Counted from the first letter of the stretch, positions 8,882-18,333 are shown. The stretch is 64,000 bases of DNA from an uncultured Vicinamibacterales bacterium (GCA_958295905.1 OY282382.1:1202001-1266000), one strand, 5' to 3'. Numbers and translations: made by a program. Notes: a model not told the origin generated them from the sequence alone.

Positions 8882-9651
8882 GGGGTCGCGTGATGGGCGG
8901 GGGACAGGCGCCGAACGGCTGCGTTGCGCGGTTCCGGGCCCGACATGCTCATCCGAACAGCCGGGGACGGCCGCCACCGCGCCGACGACGGCCCCCGCCT
9001 GAAGGAGCCTGGCGTGGCGCCTCGGGGCCTCCAGCGCGCCGACACGCGCATCCCGCCTCCCGCGCGTCACCGGGTCGCCGTGTTCGGCGGGCTGTCTGAT
9101 CGCGTCCGCCTCGTGCGGATCGATGCCGACCGCGATCGACTGACGAGCGATCGCCAAGGCGTCGAACATCAGGTGCGGGCGTAGCTAAGGGTCCGCGCAA
9201 AAACAACTTCCTTCAGAGGCCGCCATCACGCCGTCATGGGATCGACGCCAAATGCGACAGATGCGCAGCATGGAGGCGGCCGAAGTGAAACTGCGCCACG
9301 AAATCGATGCAGCGAACCGGGAGTTTATTCTCGGGCCGATCCTAAGCGTAGCACATGCCCCGGCCCGACCCGCGCCTCCTGGGCGGCGCCCGGTGGCTGG
9401 GTGCGCGTCAGAGTCGTGAGATGATTCTCCAGGCTGCCTTTGCGGCTCGTCGTTCCTGGAATCCTCGAAGCGGCCGCTGAGCTTGCGGCAGCGCAGGGCG
9501 ACGATGGCGTTGGCCCCCCACGAATCCGACGCGCCTCCCGGCGGCTTGCCCTGCGCGTTGCCGGCCGAGAAACACCGTCCGTCAACGCACCCCGCTCAAT
9601 CTCGGGCGACACTTCGACATCCCCCAGGAGGTCGAGATGCCGAACCGCCAA
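8882..9651. other. 770-base region without recognised genes
   Basis: The stretch lies between the start of ispG and the 3' end of hemL. Several open frames exist on both strands, for example 9325-9651 minus and 9440-9787 plus, but their translations are Arg/Pro/Ala-rich and match nothing I recognise. A slightly AT-richer patch lies near 9190-9215. No tRNA, riboswitch or repeat shared with the rest of the window was found. It presumably holds the ispG promoter. Confidence 0.5.
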
Positions 9652-10968
<1,317 letters not shown>

Positions 10969-11048
10969 TGGCGGGGAACGATATCACGAGCGGCCGGCGC
11001 TCCGGGTTGATCGGGTCGAGTGCGGAGTGCCAGAATGGCCTGTCTGGA

Positions 11049-11147
11049 TCAGGAGTCCGCGCCGTGGGACGATGCGGAATCCTGGAGGTTGGTTGGGCGG
11101 CGGCGCCGCATGGCGGCGTCGGAGCGGCCGGCGGCGATTGCCGGGCT
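11049..11147 (+). repeat. hairpin repeat, diverged copy upstream of cytochrome c
   Basis: This is a diverged copy of the family best seen at 15748. It keeps GGAGTCCGCGCCGT, then TCCTGGAGGTTGGTTGGGCG and the ending GCGATTGCCGGGCT, with an inserted GC-rich middle. The 5' part can still fold into a hairpin, with about 13 of 15 positions paired. It lacks a clean CTAG at either end. It ends 26 bases before the ATG of the cytochrome c gene and would be in its leader. Confidence 0.65.
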
Positions 11148-11173
11148 GCGGAGACTTCGACAGGAGACGACGG

Positions 11174-11647
11174 ATGAACAGGTGGTTGACCGTGTGGGGT
11201 TCGGCGGGGGCGTTGGCGTTCGGGCTGGTGGGCGGCGCGGCGGTCGAGACCGCGCCGGGCGTCGGGGCGGCGTTCCCCGCGGCGATGCAGGAGACCGCCA
11301 GCTCGACCCTCGACGGCGTGTTCACGTCCGCGCAGGCGCGCCGCGGGCGGCGCGTCTACAACCAGAACTGCGCGTCCTGCCACGGACAGGGCCTGCGGGG
11401 CGGCGAGATGGCGCCGGGCATCGCGGGCAGCGATTTCATCGTGTTCTGGACCGAGCTGCCGGTGGGGTCCCTGTTCGAGCGGATCCGGGTGTCGATGCCC
11501 GAGGACGGGCCGGGGCGGTTGTCGGACGAGGAGTACACCGACGTGGTGGCCTACATGCTCGACCGGAACGACTATCCGTCCGGCGACACCGAGCTTCCCG
11601 CGGACAAGGCGGCGCTCGACGAGATCATGATCGTGGCGGCCGAGTAG
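11174..11647 (+). CDS. secreted monoheme c-type cytochrome
   Basis: This is a small periplasmic electron carrier. The 157-residue protein begins with a signal-like N terminus (MNRWLTVWGSAGALAFGLVGG), then the heme attachment motif CASCH at residues 66-70, and a C-terminal helix DEEYTDVVAYMLDRN as in class I cytochromes. Met in VSMPED may be the axial ligand. A good ribosome-binding site (AGGAGA) lies 8 bases upstream. It is on the plus strand between hemL and hemB, which are both minus, and so looks inserted into the heme operon. A hairpin repeat precedes it. Electron partners are unknown. Confidence 0.9.
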   Translation: MNRWLTVWGSAGALAFGLVGGAAVETAPGVGAAFPAAMQETASSTLDGVFTSAQARRGRRVYNQNCASCHGQGLRGGEMAPGIAGSDFIVFWTELPVGSLFERIRVSMPEDGPGRLSDEEYTDVVAYMLDRNDYPSGDTELPADKAALDEIMIVAAE

Positions 11648-11659
11648 GCTCCGCCGGCC

Positions 11660-11693
11660 CCGCGCCCCGCGCCCCGCCGGCCGCGGGGCGCGG
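11660..11693. terminator. GC-rich hairpin between convergent cytochrome c and hemB
   Basis: CCGCGCCCCGC (11660-11670) pairs perfectly with GCGGGGCGCGG (11683-11693) across a 12-base loop, in the 50-base gap between two convergent genes. There is no T-run, so it is a structural candidate rather than a proven intrinsic terminator. It could act on both strands. Confidence 0.4.
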
Positions 11694-11697
11694 CCGC

Positions 11698-12744
11698 TCA
11701 CCCGTCCTGCCCCGCCAGCGTGCGGGCCGCCTCCCGGGCGTAGTAGGTGATGAGGATGTCGGCGCCCGCCCGGTGGATGGCGGTCAGGGTCTCCAGCATG
11801 ACCCGCGGCTCGTCTATCCAGCCGAGCCGCGCCGCCGCTTTCGCCATCGCGTACTCGCCGCTTACCTGATAGGCGGCGGTCGGCCGCTGGAAGCGGGCCT
11901 TCACCCGGTGAATCACGTCCAGGCAGGGCATCGCCGGCTTGACCATGACGATGTCCGCGCCTTCCTCCAGGTCGAGGGCCACCTCGCGCAGCGCCTCGTC
12001 GGTGTTGGCGGGGTCCATCTGGTGGGTCCGCCGGTCGCCGAACGCCGGCGCCGAGTCGGCGGCGTCCCGGAACGGACCGTAGAACGCCGAGCAGTACTTC
12101 GCGGCGTAGGACATGATGGACACGTCCTCGAAGCCCCGGGCGTCGAGTCCCGTCCGGATCGCTCCGATCCGTCCGTCCATCATGTCGGACGGGGCGACGA
12201 TATGGGCGCCGGCCTCGGCATGCGACACCGCCGCCTCCACGAGATGCGCGACGGTGACGTCGTTGAGAATCGTCTCGCCGTCGAGAACGCCGCAGTGGCC
12301 GTGCGACGTGTACTCGCACAGGCAGACGTCGGTGACGACCGCGACGTCGTCGAGGCGGCCGCGTATCGCGCGGACCGCGGTCTGGACGGGGGCCGCCGGG
12401 TCGGCGGCGGCGGTGCCCCGGTCGTCCTTGGAGGCGGGCAGCCCGAACAGCAGCACCGCCCGCACCCCGTCCGCCCGGGCGGCGGCGGCCTCGTCGACCG
12501 CTTCGTCGACCGACAACTGGCAGACCCCCGGCATCGACGGCACCTCGCGCCGCACCCCCGCGCCGTCGCACACGAACAACGGGTAGACGAGCATGTCGGC
12601 CGACAACCGGGTCTCGCGCACCAGATCGCGAATCGCGGCGGTGCGGCGCAGCCGGCGGGGCCGGTGTCTCAGTCCGCCGGCGTCCCCGCGCGTCGGGGGC
12701 CCGGCGGCGGGCGCGTCGAATACGCGGGTGTCGATGGTCGTCAT
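11698..12744 (-). CDS. hemB: delta-aminolevulinic acid dehydratase (porphobilinogen synthase)
   Basis: This enzyme condenses two 5-aminolevulinates to porphobilinogen. The 348-residue protein carries the cysteine-rich zinc site DVCLCEYTSHGHCG, which points to a Zn-dependent rather than Mg-only enzyme. The Schiff-base lysines are in SYAAKYCSAFYGPFRDA and MVKPAMPCLDVI. SDMMDGRIGAIR is also diagnostic. ATG 12744 overlaps the hemD stop in an ATGA junction, so hemD and hemB are translationally coupled. A short Pro/Arg-rich N-terminal extension precedes the conserved RRLRR region. Confidence 0.96.
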   Translation of the reverse strand: MTTIDTRVFDAPAAGPPTRGDAGGLRHRPRRLRRTAAIRDLVRETRLSADMLVYPLFVCDGAGVRREVPSMPGVCQLSVDEAVDEAAAARADGVRAVLLFGLPASKDDRGTAAADPAAPVQTAVRAIRGRLDDVAVVTDVCLCEYTSHGHCGVLDGETILNDVTVAHLVEAAVSHAEAGAHIVAPSDMMDGRIGAIRTGLDARGFEDVSIMSYAAKYCSAFYGPFRDAADSAPAFGDRRTHQMDPANTDEALREVALDLEEGADIVMVKPAMPCLDVIHRVKARFQRPTAAYQVSGEYAMAKAAARLGWIDEPRVMLETLTAIHRAGADILITYYAREAARTLAGQDG

Positions 12745-13616
12745 CGGGCTTCCTCCCCGGCGGTCTCGGCCCGGCTCGGGGTCCGGCCGCGGTCGGCGAA
12801 GCGGTCGGCGATCGCCTGCAGCATCGCCGGCACCGTGGACTGCGCCGGCATGATCGTGGCGGCGATGTCCAGCCGGCCCGCCGCCTCGGCGGTCACCGGA
12901 CCGATACACGCGATCTCCACCGGCCGCAGCAGCTCCGCCGCCTCCCCGCCGATCGCCCGCGCGAAGTTCCGGACGCCCGACCCGCTCGTGAACGTGACGA
13001 CGTCGACCGCACGTTCGCGCAGCATCCGGCGGATGTCCGGACCCCCGGGGTCGAGGCCCACCGGCACGGTGCGATAGGCGGTGACCGCGGTCACGTCGGC
13101 GCCGGCCCTCCGCAACGCCGCCGGCAGCACGTCCCGGGCCAGATTCGCGCGCGGCAGCAGCACCCGGACGCCCGCCAGATCCGCCTGCCCATGCAGGGCG
13201 CGGATGACGCCCTCGGCGCGGTACTCCTCCGGCACCAGATCGATCCGCAGTCCCCGGCCGGCGAGGGCCTCGGCGGTGGCGGCGCCGACCGCGCAGAGGC
13301 GCACGCCCCGGAGGGCGCGCACGCCCCCGGCGCCGTCCGGCAAGTGCCGCAGGAAGCGGGTCACCGCATTGACGCTCGTGAAGACCACCCAGTCGAACGT
13401 CCCGATCCGGGCGCACGCCGCGTCGATCGGTCCCGCGTCCTCGGGGGGGACGATCGCGATCGTCGGCACTTCAATGGCCTCGGCCCCCAGCGCCTCGAGC
13501 CGAGCCACCATCTCCGCCGCCTGGGCCTTCGCGCGGGTCACGACGACCCGCACCCCGGCGAGGGGCGGGGGGGCGAGCCGTGTGCGGGCCCGCGTCGTGC
13601 CGGCGTCCTGTCCCAT
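12741..13616 (-). CDS. hemD: uroporphyrinogen-III synthase
   Basis: The enzyme cyclises hydroxymethylbilane with inversion of ring D. The family is poorly conserved, but the 291-residue protein shows the expected two-lobed pattern: VVVTRAKAQAAEMVARLEALGAE at the N terminus in two contiguous pieces, DWVVFTSVNAVTRFL, then VLLPRANLARDVLPAALR and DVVTFTSGSGVRNF. IACIGPVTAEAA near the C terminus is typical. Position next to hemB supports the call. It starts at ATG 13616, only 39 bases after vapC on the same strand, so it may receive transcription from the toxin-antitoxin promoter. Confidence 0.9.
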   Translation of the reverse strand: MGQDAGTTRARTRLAPPPLAGVRVVVTRAKAQAAEMVARLEALGAEAIEVPTIAIVPPEDAGPIDAACARIGTFDWVVFTSVNAVTRFLRHLPDGAGGVRALRGVRLCAVGAATAEALAGRGLRIDLVPEEYRAEGVIRALHGQADLAGVRVLLPRANLARDVLPAALRRAGADVTAVTAYRTVPVGLDPGGPDIRRMLRERAVDVVTFTSGSGVRNFARAIGGEAAELLRPVEIACIGPVTAEAAGRLDIAATIMPAQSTVPAMLQAIADRFADRGRTPSRAETAGEEAR

Positions 13617-13655
13617 GACCAGGTTCGTGCGCGTCCGGGCCGCCCTCCCCGCGGA

Positions 13656-14093
13656 TCAGCCGTCCCGACCGGTGACGGGGTTGTGCCACTTCACGTGCGG
13701 AAAGCGGGCAAAATCGGCGTCGGCGGTGTGAATGACGGCGCGGTGCCGAATCCCCATCGCGGCGATCAGCGCATCGGTCGCCAGTCCGCCCGCTCCCGCG
13801 CCTTCGATGAGTGCGAGCGCCCTGTCCAGATCGAGACCGTCCGCCCCGAGCACCGTCACCATCGACCGGTCGAGCCAGCGGCGAACTTCCGCCGCCGCCT
13901 CGTCCGGCGTGAACGGATTGCCGAAGCCGGCCCTGCTCGTGCTCACCCGGACGAATGCGAGCACGACGACCGGGACCACCCCGATCGTTTCGTCCCCGTT
14001 CAGACAGTCCAACCACCATCCGGCGGCGACGCGGTGGAAGGGGCTCGACGAATCGCAGGCATACAGGAGAAGGTTCGCGTCCGGGATGATCAC
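13656..14093 (-). CDS. vapC: VapC-type PIN-domain ribonuclease toxin
   Basis: This is a probable toxin of a type II toxin-antitoxin pair, a Mg-dependent RNase with a PIN fold. The 145-residue protein opens with MIIPDANLLLYACD (first acidic residue Asp5). It continues with VVPVVVLAFVRVSTSR, typical of one VapC subgroup, and ends with GLATDALIAAMGIRHRA and IHTADADFARFP, which hold the other active-site Asp residues. It starts with GTG 14093, overlapping the antitoxin stop by four bases (GTGA). hemD lies 39 bases downstream. Whether it is active and which RNA it cuts cannot be told. Confidence 0.85.
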   Translation of the reverse strand: MIIPDANLLLYACDSSSPFHRVAAGWWLDCLNGDETIGVVPVVVLAFVRVSTSRAGFGNPFTPDEAAAEVRRWLDRSMVTVLGADGLDLDRALALIEGAGAGGLATDALIAAMGIRHRAVIHTADADFARFPHVKWHNPVTGRDG

Positions 14094-14374
14094 CGCGTCG
14101 TCTGCTCCCGTACGAGACGCACCGTCAGCGCCTTGAAGCGCTCGACCTCCAGCGCGGTGTCGAGGTCGTGCGCCCGGGTCGGATCGACTCCCGCCCGCAG
14201 ATGCATCGGCTTGGCCATGATCGTGAATCGTGGTTCGGCGCCCGCGCCGACGGAGATCCTGAGGCCCCGTCGAACGGCGTCGTTGAGCGCCGCCTTGAAG
14301 CTGAGGTTGTGCTCACGCATCGCACTGCGGAGCAGACGTTCCGTGTCGGCTTCAAGGGTGACCGTGGTTCTCAT
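14090..14374 (-). CDS. vapB: VapB-type ribbon-helix-helix antitoxin
   Basis: This is the antitoxin partner of the PIN toxin. The 94-residue protein has an N-terminal ribbon-helix-helix pattern, MRTTVTLEADTERLLRSAM followed by SFKAALNDAVRRGL, which should bind operator DNA as a dimer. The C-terminal half (MAKPMHLRAGVDPTRAHDLD) would wrap the toxin. A perfect inverted repeat overlaps its start codon and a promoter lies directly upstream, consistent with autoregulation. The module sits between hemC and hemD and breaks an otherwise conserved heme gene order. Confidence 0.82.
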   Translation of the reverse strand: MRTTVTLEADTERLLRSAMREHNLSFKAALNDAVRRGLRISVGAGAEPRFTIMAKPMHLRAGVDPTRAHDLDTALEVERFKALTVRLVREQTTR

Positions 14375-14411
14375 GATGAAGCATCATGATGCGGTTCGAT
14401 GGTGCTGTCAA
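14371..14411 (-). promoter_or_regulatory. vapBC promoter with overlapping palindromic operator
   Basis: On the minus strand TTGACA (14411-14406) is followed after 17 bases by CATGAT (14388-14383). A perfect inverted repeat, TCATGATG-AAG-CATCATGA (14371-14389), covers the -10 and the vapB ATG. The predicted transcript would begin only a few bases before the ATG, so the mRNA may be almost leaderless. Binding of the VapB dimer here would block the promoter. Confidence 0.6.
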
Positions 14412-14653
14412 GACTGCACGTGCGCGGGCCGGACCCGGCGCGACGTACCGGCGTCGCGGTCGTCAGCCGACGATCGCCTGCGCCGCCGCAGGGCCTCCAG
14501 ATGCCATCGTAGCATCGATTGCAGGTTAGAGTATGTAGAAGACTGGAAGTCCGGCCGGGGAGGCGCGCCGCAGAACGGCGCGGTTTCCAGGAGGGCCGCC
14601 GGGGGGAGCTCGGCGGCGCAACCAATTCCGGTTGCCGGTTCCCGGGGTATCTG
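14412..14653. other. intergenic region vapBC - Cache gene
   Basis: The region lies between divergent vapB and the Cache-like gene. It contains no gene I can support. A diverged hairpin repeat occupies its right part. Repeated GATCG- and CGATCG-like words occur near 14455-14520 without clear structure. Confidence 0.45.
14545..14645 (+). repeat. hairpin repeat, most diverged copy
   Basis: The core (14564-14595) reads CGCGCCGCAGAACGGCGCGG then TTTCCAGGAGGG, matching the family consensus at about 27 of 30 positions. The flanks are more divergent, though a TTGCCGGTTCCCGGGG ending resembles the family 3' end. It lies directly in front of the Cache-like gene, in the same orientation. Boundaries are approximate. 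Confidence 0.5.
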
Positions 14654-15655
14654 ATGATGGGCACTATCTCGCTGGCCACGGTGGCGCGCGCACTGGACAC
14701 GATGCTCGACGGCGAGATGACCGCGCAGGCGCGCATCGCCGCGCAACTCGTGGCGGCGGCGGAAGCGGCCGGGCACGACGCGGGGCGGCTGATCGAGACC
14801 CTCGACACCGTCGCCGCGGGGACGGTGCTCGACGAGATCTGGGTCTCCGACGATCGCGGCGTCGTCTATCTCACCAACGTCCGGGACGCAGCCGGGGCGC
14901 CGATGCCGTTCCGCTTCCAGGCCGATCCCGCGGTGCAGCCCCAAGCCTTCGCGTTCCATGGTCTGCTGGCGTGCCCCCTCGACGGAGACGACGTCGTCGC
15001 GCAGGCGGCGCAGGTGCGGGAGATCGACAACGAGGTCTACAAGTACGTGGGCGTCGGCGGCGTCGACCGGCATCGGATCGTGCAGGTCGGCAACGCCCTC
15101 GCCTTCGAGGAGCAGGGTCTGGGCGACGTCTATACCTCGCCGGTCATGACCGCGGTGCTGGCCGCGTTCGGCGAGCCCGAGCTGTTGAGCAACTCCCATA
15201 CCAACCGTCTCGCCGAGATCCGGGCCGTCTTCGAGGCGATTCTCGGCCGGCAGATGGTCGTGCAGGCCGTGCTCGTGGACGCCTTTGCCGGGGCGGCCGA
15301 GGCGGCGGGGTGGACCGCGGAGGAGATCGACGGCCGATTGCGGCGCATCGTGCGATCGAGCCCCGACGGCGAGATTCACGTCCTGGGGCCGGGAGGCGAT
15401 CCGGTCTACTCGAGCCGCCCCGAGACCCTCACCGGGGACCCGAGGGGGGCCGGGGACGACGCCCCGGGGCCGCTCGTGGACGAGACGCAGCGCGTCTGGG
15501 AACCCCCCATCGCGCCGCGCGCATCCGATGGCGCCCTCTGCAAGACCGTCACGGTGGCGGGGGCACGCATGGCCCGGGCCGTGCGGGTGGGGTTTCGGGT
15601 CGACGACGGTTCGCTCGTCTCCCCCCGGTTCCGGGCGGCCGCTTCGGCGGAGTGA
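14654..15655 (+). CDS. Cache-like sensor protein with internal duplication, no output domain
   Basis: I recognise the first half only by resemblance to Cache sensor domains of chemoreceptors: VLDEIWVSDDRGVVYLTN, QPQAFAFHGLL, then AQVREIDNEVYKYVGVGGVD and RIVQVG. The second half (from about residue 190) repeats the helix-then-strand layout: EIRAVFEAILGRQMVVQAV, AAEAAGWTAEEIDGRL, EIHVLGPGGDPVYSS. The protein thus looks like two degenerate copies of one domain in tandem. There are 333 residues, with no signal peptide, membrane segment, kinase, cyclase or methyl-accepting part. It starts at ATG 14654 (or 14657) and is bracketed by two hairpin repeats in direct orientation. Ligand and partners are unknown. 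Confidence 0.6.
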   Translation: MMGTISLATVARALDTMLDGEMTAQARIAAQLVAAAEAAGHDAGRLIETLDTVAAGTVLDEIWVSDDRGVVYLTNVRDAAGAPMPFRFQADPAVQPQAFAFHGLLACPLDGDDVVAQAAQVREIDNEVYKYVGVGGVDRHRIVQVGNALAFEEQGLGDVYTSPVMTAVLAAFGEPELLSNSHTNRLAEIRAVFEAILGRQMVVQAVLVDAFAGAAEAAGWTAEEIDGRLRRIVRSSPDGEIHVLGPGGDPVYSSRPETLTGDPRGAGDDAPGPLVDETQRVWEPPIAPRASDGALCKTVTVAGARMARAVRVGFRVDDGSLVSPRFRAAASAE

Positions 15656-16001
15656 TTCGGAGAGCGGCCCGCTGCCCCTTGCCGGCCCGTGGCGAACCCC
15701 GCGTCGCACGGAGAGCGGCGAGGGCGCTGAAGGACGCCCGTGTCGGACTAGGAGTCTGCGCCGTAGAACGGCGTGGATTCCTGGAGGGTTGGTTGGGCGG
15801 CAATCGGAGCCGCAGGCGACGATTTCCGGGCTGGGTGCGGGGAGGGCGCCTGGCGCGGTGAACAGGTCCCGACGTGTCGTGGCGGCGGGGTGATCGGCGT
15901 CCCCCGAGCATGACGGTTCCGGGCATGGGCAACCGGCGAACAACGCCGTCAGGCGGGATGCATCGCCGCTCGAAGGCAGCGCGCGCTTTCGCCGCGGGCG
16001 G
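15656..16001. other. intergenic region Cache gene - hemC
   Basis: The gap lies between a plus-strand gene end and the 3' end of hemC. It holds the hairpin repeat at 15748-15834. After it comes a GTGAACAGGT that resembles the start of the cytochrome c gene (ATGAACAGGT) at nearly the same distance from the repeat, but the frame closes after 11 codons. No other feature was recognised. Confidence 0.5.
15748..15834 (+). repeat. CTAG-bounded hairpin repeat, short form
   Basis: It begins CTAGGAGTCTGCGCCGTAG and ends GATTTCCGGGCTGG, where a CTAG is expected (one mismatch). The first 33 bases fold into a 15-bp stem with an AGA loop, including three G-U pairs. The tail TTGGTTGGGCGGCAATCGG with GCCGC can form a second short stem. 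The sequence is about 90 percent or more identical to the minus-strand copies at 18334 and 19284. It is not attached to a stop codon here. Confidence 0.75.
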
Positions 16002-16982
16002 TTACCGGGGGGCGCTTGCGTCGCCGTCCGCCGCCGCGCGTTGCGCGGCTTCCAGAATCGGGCCGGCGCCGTCCGCGAGCAGGTCGCGGGCGACGGCCTC
16101 GCCGAGCGCCTGCGCCGCATCGGCCGGCATCGCGGCGTCGCGGCGGAGGCGCCGCGAGCCGTCGAGGGAGGCCACCAGCGCCCGGAGGCGCAGGAGGTCT
16201 CCATCGGCCTCGGCGAGGGCGCCGATCGGCGTCTGACACCCGCCGCCGAGGGCGGTGACCACGGCGCGTTCCGCCGTGAACGCGGCCCGGGCCACCCGGT
16301 CGTCGAGGCCGGCGAGGGCGGCGCCGCTGTCCGCATCGTCGGCGCGGGTCTCGACGGCGACGATGCCCTGTCCGGGGGCGGGCAGGCAGACCTCCGCGTC
16401 GAGCGGCGTCGAGATGCGGTCCGCGAGGCCCAGGCGCTCCAATCCGGCGACGGCCAGCACGAGCAGGTCGTAGCCGCCCGCGTCCAGCTTGTGGAGCCGG
16501 GTTTCGACGTTGCCGCGCACGAGCCGGAACTGCGCGCGCGGCCACGCCCGGCGCAACTGCGCGACCCGCCGGACGCTCCCGCTGCCGACGCGGGGGGCGG
16601 CCGCCCCGTCCACGGCGTTCCCCGCCGTCGACAGCTCGGGCCGCCCGGCGGCTCCGGCCGGCAGCACGACGGCGTCGCGCGGATCCGCCCGCGGCAGCAC
16701 CGCGCCGATGGCGAGCCCGTCCGGCAGTTCGGCCGGCATGTCTTTGGCGCTGTGCACGGCGAGGTCGATGTCGCCGCGAATGAGCGCCTGCTCGATCTCC
16801 TTGACGAAGACGCGCTTGCCGCCGACGTGGGACAGATTGGCCTCGTGGAGCTGATCGCCGGTGGTGGTGATGATGGCCAGCTCGCACTCCCGCCCGCTCC
16901 GGCGCCGAACGCCGTCCGCCACCGCGTTGGCCTGCCAGAGGGCCAGCCTGCTCCCGCGGGTACCGAGTCTGAGCCGGTTCAC
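16002..16982 (-). CDS. hemC: porphobilinogen deaminase (hydroxymethylbilane synthase)
   Basis: The enzyme polymerises four porphobilinogens to hydroxymethylbilane. Motifs are LRLGTRGSRLALWQA, HSAKDMPAELPDGL, GSGSVRRVAQL, VRGNVETRLHKLD, LPAPGQGIVAVETR and GGGCQTPIGALAE, where the Cys binds the dipyrromethane cofactor. The length is 326 residues. Its GTG start (16982) overlaps the hemA stop in a GTGA junction, so hemA-hemC translation is coupled. In the ancestral order hemD would come next; here the Cache gene and vapBC intervene. Confidence 0.96.
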   Translation of the reverse strand: MNRLRLGTRGSRLALWQANAVADGVRRRSGRECELAIITTTGDQLHEANLSHVGGKRVFVKEIEQALIRGDIDLAVHSAKDMPAELPDGLAIGAVLPRADPRDAVVLPAGAAGRPELSTAGNAVDGAAAPRVGSGSVRRVAQLRRAWPRAQFRLVRGNVETRLHKLDAGGYDLLVLAVAGLERLGLADRISTPLDAEVCLPAPGQGIVAVETRADDADSGAALAGLDDRVARAAFTAERAVVTALGGGCQTPIGALAEADGDLLRLRALVASLDGSRRLRRDAAMPADAAQALGEAVARDLLADGAGPILEAAQRAAADGDASAPR

Positions 16983-18328
16983 GACGCCACCGGGGTCTTC
17001 GAGGTCGCGGCGGGTTCGCGGTCCTCCTCCATCCCGCCGGCGAGGGAGGAGGCGCCGGACCGGTTCTCTTCCAGATCGAAGAGCCGGGTCACCGCGTCGG
17101 CGTACTGGGCCGCGGTCGCCGCGTCGCGGGCCGACTTGAGGCGTTCGGTCGGCGTCAGAAGCAGCTTTTGGACCAGGACCCGCGTGATTTCCTCCACCCG
17201 GGCCCGGGCCTCGGGGGGGAACCGGTTCAGCTTCGGTTCGAGCCGCTCGAGCTCGGCCCGGCGCACCGCCTCGAACCGGCGGCGCAGGGCGACGACGGTC
17301 GGGATCGCCCCCCGCGAACGGAGCCAGACGAGGAATTCCTCCGTCGCATCCGAGACCATCGCTTCGGCCCGAGAGGTCTGTTCCTGCCGCCGCGCCAGAT
17401 TCTCGCTGACGATGGTCCGCAGGTCGTCGATGTTGTAGAGGAACACCTGCTCGAGGTCGCCGGACTCGGGGGCGACGTCCCGCGGCAGGCCGACGTCGAT
17501 GATGAACAGCGGCCGGTTCCGGCGCGCGTGCATGACCGGCTCGATCGACGCCCGGGTCAGGATCGGCGCGGGGGCGCCGGTGGCCGTCACCACGACGTCC
17601 ACCTGCAGCAGCGCCTCGTCGATGGCCGACCAGTCCACCGCCACGCCGTCGACCTTGCCGGCCAGCTCCGAGGCCCGGGCCAAGGTTCGGCTGGTGACCG
17701 TGATCCGCCGCACCTGTTGCGACCGCAGGTGCACCGCGGTCAACTCGGCCATTTCGCCGGCCCCGATGACCAGCACCGAGAGCCCCTTCAGGTTGCCGAA
17801 GATCTTCCGGGCCAGCGAAATCGCCGCGAAGCTGACGGACACCGCCCCTTCGCCCAGACCGGTGTCCGCCCGTACCTGCTTGCCGACCGCGAACGACCAC
17901 GGGAAGAGCTTGTTCAGCAACGTGCCGGTGCGCCGCTCGCCGGCCGCGGTGGCGTAGGCATCCTTGACCTGCCCGAATATCTGCGGCTCGCCGACGACCA
18001 GCGAATCGAGACCGGCCGCGACCCGGAACAGGTGCTGCGCGACGGCGCCCTCGGTCCGCGCGTACAAATGCGGGGCCAGCTCGCTTTCGGGGATGTCGTG
18101 AAACCGGCTCATGAAGCCCGCAAGATCGTCGCGCGCGCGCTCGGTGTCATCGCAGGCCACGTAGATCTCCGACCGGTTGCAGGTGGTCAGCACGACCGAC
18201 TCGGCCGGGGACGGACAGCGGGCCAGTTCCCGGAGCGCGGTGACGATGCCGCGTTTCGAGAAGTCGACCCGCTCGCGCAGATCGACCGGCGCCGTGTGGT
18301 GGCTCACGCCGAGCAACAACAGGTTCAT
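16979..18328 (-). CDS. hemA: glutamyl-tRNA reductase
   Basis: This NADPH enzyme reduces glutamyl-tRNA to glutamate-1-semialdehyde, the first and usually controlling step of C5-pathway heme synthesis. It starts MNLLLLGVSHHTAPVDLRE, with the catalytic Cys in LTTCNRSEIY, then GEPQIFGQVK, and the dinucleotide fold LSVLVIGAGEMAELTAVHL. IDVGLPRDV and a C-terminal dimerisation helix follow. The length is 449 residues. The start ATG (18328) lies 5 bases from the end of a hairpin repeat, so the leader and any ribosome-binding site lie in or next to the repeat; no good Shine-Dalgarno is visible. Confidence 0.96.
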   Translation of the reverse strand: MNLLLLGVSHHTAPVDLRERVDFSKRGIVTALRELARCPSPAESVVLTTCNRSEIYVACDDTERARDDLAGFMSRFHDIPESELAPHLYARTEGAVAQHLFRVAAGLDSLVVGEPQIFGQVKDAYATAAGERRTGTLLNKLFPWSFAVGKQVRADTGLGEGAVSVSFAAISLARKIFGNLKGLSVLVIGAGEMAELTAVHLRSQQVRRITVTSRTLARASELAGKVDGVAVDWSAIDEALLQVDVVVTATGAPAPILTRASIEPVMHARRNRPLFIIDVGLPRDVAPESGDLEQVFLYNIDDLRTIVSENLARRQEQTSRAEAMVSDATEEFLVWLRSRGAIPTVVALRRRFEAVRRAELERLEPKLNRFPPEARARVEEITRVLVQKLLLTPTERLKSARDAATAAQYADAVTRLFDLEENRSGASSLAGGMEEDREPAATSKTPVAS

Positions 18329-18333
18329 GCGGA

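Noticed and set aside
8882-9169. In-frame upstream extension of ispG
   Set aside because: The extra 96 residues are unlike any IspG N terminus, and the family start matches ATG 8881.
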